The notes under the pieces: generated by a model | Databases searched by the model: none | Told to the model about the DNA's origin: nothing | What the model saw: only the letters and a program-made list of their open reading frames with translations | Made by a program: the position numbers and the translations under genes | NCBI RefSeq assembly: GCF_001514285.1 | Contig: NZ_KQ949035.1 | Span: 1-64,000 of the forward strand | Source: Streptomyces sp. DSM 15324 | GTDB taxonomy: Bacteria > Actinomycetota > Actinomycetes > Streptomycetales > Streptomycetaceae | Direction: 5' to 3' | DNA length: 64,000 nt | Shown here: positions 60,380-64,000 of the stretch, piece after piece | Layout of the letters: each line of letters starts with the position of its first letter | Numbering within the stretch: the first letter of the stretch is position 1

Positions 60380-60844
60380 ATGATCGACATCCCTGCGCCC
60401 AGCATGCTGCGCGCCCTGCCCGCCAAGCACCGTGAGCGGCTGCTGCGTGTCGCCCGCGAGGTGTCCTTCCCGCAGGGGACGCGGCTGTTCGAGGAGGGCG
60501 GCCGGGCCGACCGGTTCTGGATCGTCCGTACGGGCACCGTCGAACTCGACATGCATGTGCCCGGCCGCCGCGCGGCCGTCATCGAGTCCCTGCGGCACAA
60601 CGAACTCGTCGGCTGGTCCTGGCTGTTCACGCCCCACGTCTGGCACCTGGGCGCGGAGGCGGCGACGCCCGTGCGGGCGTACGAGTTCGACGCCACGGCC
60701 GTCCGCATGATGTGCGAGGAGGACCCGGAGCTGGGCCGGGCCGTCGGCCAGTGGGTCGGGGACGTCCTCGCCCACCGGCTGCGCTCCACCCGCACCCGGC
60801 TGCTCGACCTGTACGCCCCGTGGGGCGCCGTCGGCGCCGTCTGA
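60380..60844 (+). CDS. stand-alone cyclic-nucleotide-binding-domain protein
   Basis: A 154-residue protein consisting of one CNB/CRP-like beta-barrel (SFPQGTRLFEEGGRADRFWI; GTVELDMHVPGRRAAVIESL) and a C-terminal helix. The phosphate-binding cassette reads NELVGWSWLFTPHVWHLGAE, without the Arg that contacts cAMP in CRP, so it may bind another ligand or none. It has no helix-turn-helix or enzyme domain. GGAGG precedes the ATG at 60380. A similar small CNB gene is recalled from the S. coelicolor dormancy region. A terminator-like hairpin follows. Confidence 0.88.
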   Translation: MIDIPAPSMLRALPAKHRERLLRVAREVSFPQGTRLFEEGGRADRFWIVRTGTVELDMHVPGRRAAVIESLRHNELVGWSWLFTPHVWHLGAEAATPVRAYEFDATAVRMMCEEDPELGRAVGQWVGDVLAHRLRSTRTRLLDLYAPWGAVGAV

Positions 60845-60859
60845 TCCCGCACCCCGCCC

Positions 60860-60897
60860 GAAGGGACCCCGCGACGGTCGTGACGCGGGGCCCCTTC
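60860..60897 (+). terminator. hairpin after the CNB gene
   Basis: GAAGGGACCCCGCG at 60860-60873 pairs with CGCGGGGCCCCTTC at 60884-60897 with one mismatch and a 10-nt loop, starting 15 nt after the stop codon. Confidence 0.7.
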
Positions 60898-60946
60898 CGC
60901 GTGCCCTCCCGTCTCCGGTCGGCCGTCCCTGTTCCCCGCCCAGAAC

Positions 60947-60960
60947 AGGCCGTCCGGCCC
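60947..60960. promoter_or_regulatory. single OsdR/DevR-like box before the small PPOX gene
   Basis: AGGCC-GTCC-GGCCC, one mismatch to the consensus, 35 bp upstream of the ATG. A second box at 20-bp spacing is not evident; a diverged GTC-rich segment lies near 60916-60929. Confidence 0.45.
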
Positions 60961-60995
60961 TACCGGGACCCCAGCGCACGTCCCACGATGGACAG

Positions 60996-61418
60996 ATGGT
61001 TCAGAACGATGCCTTTCGCGCGCTCGACCGGCAGGAGTGCCTGCGCCTGCTGGCGAAGGTGCCGGTCGGCCGTGTCGTGTACACCCGACACGCACTGCCC
61101 GCGGTCCTCCCCGTGAACTTCACCCTCGACCCGGACGCCTCCGTCGTGCTGCGCACCTCGGCCGCCTCCGACCTGGTCCGTGCGATCGACGGCGTCGTGG
61201 TCGCCTTCCAGGCGGACGAGTGGCACGCGGCGACCCAGTCGGGCTGGAGCGTCGTCGTCACGGGGCAGGCGGCCGTGGTGACCGACCCGGCCGAGCACGA
61301 CCGGCTGTCCGCGAGCGGTCCCACCTCGTGGATGCCGATCAGGGACGGCGTCTTCGTCAGGATCGAGCCCGGCATGGTCACCGGTCGCGAGGTGATCGGG
61401 GCCCGGTACAGCGCCTGA
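60996..61418 (+). CDS. PPOX-fold (pyridoxamine oxidase-like) flavin-binding protein
   Basis: A 140-residue split-barrel protein: DRQECLRLLAKVPVGRVVYT, AVLPVNFTLDPDASVVLRTS, VAFQADEWHAATQSGWSVVV and VFVRIEPGMVTGREV, the standard order of actinobacterial PPOX/FMN- or F420-binding proteins. It is the same fold as the C-terminal part of the HTH-PPOX protein but without the DNA-binding domain. The ATG at 60996 follows a box by 35 bp. Likely a reductase or flavin carrier of the dormancy response. Confidence 0.9.
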   Translation: MVQNDAFRALDRQECLRLLAKVPVGRVVYTRHALPAVLPVNFTLDPDASVVLRTSAASDLVRAIDGVVVAFQADEWHAATQSGWSVVVTGQAAVVTDPAEHDRLSASGPTSWMPIRDGVFVRIEPGMVTGREVIGARYSA

Positions 61419-61424
61419 GCACAG

Positions 61425-61461
61425 CGGTACGGCAAGGGCTCACGGGTCCCTTGCCGTACCG
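61425..61461. terminator. bidirectional hairpin between convergent genes
   Basis: CGGTACGGCAAGGG at 61425-61438 pairs perfectly over 14 bp with CCCTTGCCGTACCG at 61448-61461, 9-nt loop. It lies between the convergent ends of the small PPOX gene and the response regulator and can serve both. Confidence 0.8.
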
Positions 61462-61510
61462 GACGGAGCGTGCGCGCGGGTGCGCCGAGGGAGTCGGTCC
61501 CGCTACTGCC

Positions 61511-62203
61511 TCACTGCCCCTTCTGCCGGACCCGGTCCTGGGCCTGCGTGGCGATGACGGCGGCCTGGATGCGCCGTTCCACGCCGAGCTTGGCGAGCAG
61601 CCGGGAGATGTGGTTCTTGACCGTCTTCTCGGCAAGGTACAGCCGCTGCCCGATCTGCCGGTTGGTCAGCCCCTCGCCGATCAGCGCCAGGATCTCGCGC
61701 TCACGCTCCGTCAGGCCCGGCAGGGCGTCCGGCTCGGGCTCGGGCTCCTGGCCCTGGCGCAGCCGGGCCATCAGCCGGGTGGTGGCGCTGGGGTCGAGCA
61801 GCGACTGCCCGGCGGCCACGGTGCGGACGGCGGAGACCAGGTCGGTGCCCTGGATCTGCTTCAGCACATAGCCGGAGGCGCCGGCCATGATCGAGTCGAG
61901 CAGGGCCTCCTCGTCGTCGAACGAGGTCAGCATCAGACAGACCAGCTCCGGCATGCTCGACCGCAGCTCACGGCAGACGGTCACGCCGTCGCCGTCCGGC
62001 AGCCGTACGTCGAGCACGGCCACCTGCGGCCGCAGCGCGGGCACCCGTACGAGAGCCTGCTCCACGGTGGCCGCCTCGCCGACCACGGTGATGTCGGGCT
62101 CGTCGTTCAGCAGGTCGCGCACCCCGCGCCGGACCACCTCGTGGTCGTCCAGCAGGAAGACCCGGATCGGACTCTCGGGTTCGGGACGCTCGCCGTCCGC
62201 CAT
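61511..62203 (-). CDS. NarL/LuxR-family response regulator (DevR/OsdR-like)
   Basis: A 230-residue regulator. The receiver (residues about 13-130) has acidic pocket LLDDHEV, phospho-acceptor Asp65 in VAVLDVRLPD, CLMLTSFDDEE and GYVLKQ with the conserved Lys. The C-terminal LuxR-type helix-turn-helix (about 155-215) reads LTEREREILALIGEGLTNRQ and LAEKTVKNHISRLLAKLGV. The wording is closest to DevR/DosR and OsdR. Its partner is probably the GAF-GAF histidine kinase at 50701-52410. Two boxes lie upstream at 115 and 223 bp, suggesting autoregulation. It very likely activates the genes between it and the kinase. Confidence 0.92.
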   Translation of the reverse strand: MADGERPEPESPIRVFLLDDHEVVRRGVRDLLNDEPDITVVGEAATVEQALVRVPALRPQVAVLDVRLPDGDGVTVCRELRSSMPELVCLMLTSFDDEEALLDSIMAGASGYVLKQIQGTDLVSAVRTVAAGQSLLDPSATTRLMARLRQGQEPEPEPDALPGLTEREREILALIGEGLTNRQIGQRLYLAEKTVKNHISRLLAKLGVERRIQAAVIATQAQDRVRQKGQ

Positions 62204-62317
62204 CGGAATCGCTCCTCGTTCGTACCGTGGGACGCCTCGGGCGGCTCCGCCCCGCAGCGGGGGCGGGACCGGTCCTGGCCTTACGGAGATCTTGCGTCAT
62301 CCGGGCCCGCGGGGCCA

Positions 62318-62331
62318 GGGCCGGTCGGCCC
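62318..62331. promoter_or_regulatory. OsdR/DevR-like box upstream of the response regulator
   Basis: GGGCC-GGTC-GGCCC, the centre of a perfect 16-bp palindrome (AGGGCCGGTCGGCCCT), 115 bp upstream of the regulator ATG. Confidence 0.65.
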
Positions 62332-62425
62332 TACTGCGCCGGGTCCCCGGGCCGAAGGGCGGTGGTGGCCCGCCGTACGTCCCGGCGGCCGGGACGCCCG
62401 CCGGGCCGATGTCCCCGGACCGGTG

Positions 62426-62439
62426 GGGCCGTTGGTCCC
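62426..62439. promoter_or_regulatory. OsdR/DevR-like box before the flavohaemoprotein fragment
   Basis: GGGCC-GTTG-GTCCC inside GGGGCCGTTGGTCCCC. It is 60 bp from the ATG of the 47-codon fragment on the plus strand, the same distance as at the stress-protein genes, and 223 bp from the response regulator ATG. Confidence 0.6.
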
Positions 62440-62498
62440 CTCTTCGCCGCGGACGGCCGATCGGGCCCGGCATCCCGGCTTTCGGCCGCTGGACAGGG

Positions 62499-62642
62499 AT
62501 GCGGCACCCCGGCCGGGACGGCGCCCCCCTGCCCTTCAGACGGGAGGTCCGGGGCGCTCTGCTGCGCGTCGGCGTCCCGGCCGCGCGGATCCGGTACGAG
62601 GTCTTCGGCCCCGACCTGTGGCTGCCCGCCCCGACCCCGTGA
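62499..62642 (+). pseudogene. 47-codon fragment resembling a flavohaemoprotein C-terminus
   Basis: An ATG-to-TGA frame of 47 codons. Residues 12-42 (FRREVRGALLRVGVPAARIR, then YEVFGPDLWL) look like the end of the reductase domain of flavohaemoglobins or related nitric-oxide dioxygenases in streptomycetes, with the characteristic EVFGPDLW ending. The globin, FAD and most of the NAD domains are missing; only about 10 codons of unrelated sequence precede it. This suggests a large internal deletion that left promoter, box and tail. No SD of note is present. The other parts of the 510-nt gap (62204-62713) hold the two boxes and nothing else recognised. Confidence 0.5.
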
Positions 62643-62713
62643 GGACGGGCCCCGCCGACGGCTCCGTGCGCTCCCCGGCCGCTCGGGTGCACGACGGCTC
62701 CCGGCCCGCGGCC

Positions 62714-63988
62714 TCACAGGTGGTGCACCCGGGCGGAGCCGTCGACCCAGTGCCAGTTCACCGGGGCGTACTCCTTCTTCCACGCCGTACGCCCGCGGGC
62801 GTAGCTCTTCAGGGCCGCCTCCACCGCGGCCGCGAGGCCGTCGAGGTCCTCGGGGACGGGCACGCGGAGCAGCAGGTGCTGCCCCCGGTGGGCGAGGAGG
62901 AGTTCACCGGCGGGCGTGGCCTCCAGGAGGGTGAAGTGGGTGAGCGCCTTGTACGGCTTGTCCTCGGTGGACATCCGCGAGCGCAGCCGGCCGTCGGCGC
63001 TCCACGCGTACAGGCCGAAGCGGTTGAGGTGGAAGGCGCGGGCGCGGTACGGATCGCCGACCACGGTGAAGCAGAAGCCGGTGAACGGACTGTCCTCGTA
63101 CCGGTGGAGCCCCTCCAGACGGCCCCGGACCGCGCCCCGGTCGTCGAGGAGCGCGAAGGTGAAGACCTGACCCCGGTTGCCGGAGCGGTGCAGGCGCCCG
63201 AAGACGGGGACGACGAACAGGTCGTCGCCCAGCGCCGCCGGCCGTCCCAGCGTGCAGTCGCGGTAGTCGAAGGGTCGGCCGAAGTCCCGGGACACGATCT
63301 CGGTCAGTGAGGGCGAGGGGCGGTTGCCGCGGCCCACCGGCGCGCCCCGGTGGCGGACGTGGGCGTAGAGGTCGGCGTCGGTCTGCCGTTCGGTGCGCGC
63401 GTCGTGCGTGGCGAGGGCCCGCAGCGTGGCCCTGGAGCCCGGGGCGAGGCGCTCGCCGGGTTCGGAGAGGGCGACGATGTTGGGGTGGGCGCCGGCGAGG
63501 TCGCTCAGCCCGTACTCGGACGTCACGCACAGCAGCCGGCCCGAGGGCGTGACGGATATCGACGCGGCGTAGGGGTCGCCGTTGCGCTCCTTCTCCTCCT
63601 GCCAGCCCCAGGGCATCCGCCAGGAGGCCAGGACGCGGCTCAGGTCCGCGGAGATCAGATGGGTGCTGCCCGGCTTGGAGCTGACGGCGACGGTCCCGTC
63701 CGGGAGGACCGCCAGCGTCGGGTCGGTGCCTTCCTCGACCGCCGAGGGCGTCCCGTCCGGCCGCGGCTGTCCGTACAGGGCGACGGCGACGGGCCGTCCG
63801 TCGGTGCCGTAACGGGTGAGGAGCCGACAGCCGAAGTTCTGCTCGGCGGGGTCCGTCGCCCCCTCGGCCTCCCATCGATAGCGCCTCGCCCCGGACAGCA
63901 CGTAGGTGTCCCCCGCGGGCGTGCCCACCGCGTGATGGGTGACGAACCTCCACCCGTCACCGGCGGGATCGACCCGACGGGCGGCCAT
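62714..63988 (-). CDS. hypothetical beta-rich protein, possibly 5'-partial
   Basis: At least 424 residues. Repeated blade-like strands (LAVLPDGTVAVSSKPGSTHL; ASISVTPSGRLLCVTSEYGL; DDLFVVPVFGRLHRSGNRGQ; LYAWSADGRLRSRMSTEDK) suggest a beta-propeller, perhaps six or seven blades. No signal peptide or catalytic motif is visible. The first ATG in the window is at 63988, only 12 nt from the edge, with no SD visible, so the gene may begin outside. Function unknown. Confidence 0.7.
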   Translation of the reverse strand: MAARRVDPAGDGWRFVTHHAVGTPAGDTYVLSGARRYRWEAEGATDPAEQNFGCRLLTRYGTDGRPVAVALYGQPRPDGTPSAVEEGTDPTLAVLPDGTVAVSSKPGSTHLISADLSRVLASWRMPWGWQEEKERNGDPYAASISVTPSGRLLCVTSEYGLSDLAGAHPNIVALSEPGERLAPGSRATLRALATHDARTERQTDADLYAHVRHRGAPVGRGNRPSPSLTEIVSRDFGRPFDYRDCTLGRPAALGDDLFVVPVFGRLHRSGNRGQVFTFALLDDRGAVRGRLEGLHRYEDSPFTGFCFTVVGDPYRARAFHLNRFGLYAWSADGRLRSRMSTEDKPYKALTHFTLLEATPAGELLLAHRGQHLLLRVPVPEDLDGLAAAVEAALKSYARGRTAWKKEYAPVNWHWVDGSARVHHL

Positions 63989-64000
63989 CAGGGAAGCGGG

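Noticed and set aside
62395..62498. Upstream extension of the flavohaemoprotein-like fragment
   Set aside because: The in-frame codons before 62499 run through a regulator box and are Arg/Gly/Pro-rich, unlike a reductase domain.

Overview
The window is very GC-rich, with GTG and TTG starts, Streptomyces-style regulators (LacI, PucR, SpoIIE-type phosphatases, HATPase remnants) and mycothiol-type enzymes. This fits a Streptomyces chromosome (accessory or arm-proximal). That is inference from gene content and codon bias. No rRNA, tRNA, CRISPR array, integrase or complete insertion sequence was seen. Layout by region: (1) 1-9200 holds small membrane and hypothetical proteins, a frameshifted remnant resembling an IucA/IucC siderophore synthetase, and a xylan-utilisation locus: a LacI regulator divergent from a GH43 xylosidase-type enzyme and a GH30 glucuronoxylanase, with two GAGCGCTC-type palindromes between them. 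(2) 9356-13995 holds a Ser/Thr kinase with an extracytoplasmic peptidoglycan-binding domain, then a 752-residue fusion of a trypsin-like protease and an endonuclease I-type nuclease. (3) 14000-22192 holds a PucR regulator, an acyl-CoA ligase, two glycosyltransferases (one with a C-terminal methyltransferase-like domain), a collagen-like surface protein, and RmlC/RmlA-type deoxysugar genes. Together these look like surface-glycan or glycoprotein functions.

(4) 22311-38415 is one large minus-strand block for a group 1h (formerly group 5, Hhy) [NiFe]-hydrogenase of the high-affinity, oxygen-tolerant type. In reading direction: two short accessory proteins, HypX, HhyS, HhyL, a NifU-like protein, three uncharacterised proteins, the maturation protease, a 37-residue membrane microprotein, then HypA, HypB, HypF, HypC, HypD and HypE, ending in a strong hairpin. 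Most genes overlap by 4 bases. About 10 kb away lies a NiCoT nickel/cobalt permease with a candidate Nur box in front of it.

(5) 38468-50608 is mostly regulatory and transport: a frameshifted PAS-HATPase remnant, a PAS-PAS-GAF-SpoIIE phosphatase, a GNAT enzyme, an FUSC-family transporter, a membrane PP2C phosphatase, an MFS transporter, the NiCoT permease, and a LacI regulator divergent from a Gfo/Idh/MocA oxidoreductase with matching palindromic operators beside each start.

(6) 50701-62642 is a dormancy/hypoxia island like the OsdK-OsdR (DevS-DevR) region of S. coelicolor: a GAF-GAF histidine kinase at one end, a NarL/DevR-type response regulator at the other, and between them three universal stress proteins, a zinc alcohol dehydrogenase, PPK2, two PPOX-fold flavin proteins, a flavodoxin-like protein, a CNB-domain protein and a DUF429 protein. 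Palindromes of the form GGGCC-N4-GTCCC/GGCCC recur in most promoters, three times as pairs exactly 20 bp centre to centre. One universal stress protein gene carries an in-frame insertion of a short palindromic repeat, and a 47-codon fragment resembling the tail of a flavohaemoprotein lies behind a well-formed box. The window ends in a large hypothetical gene that may continue past the edge.
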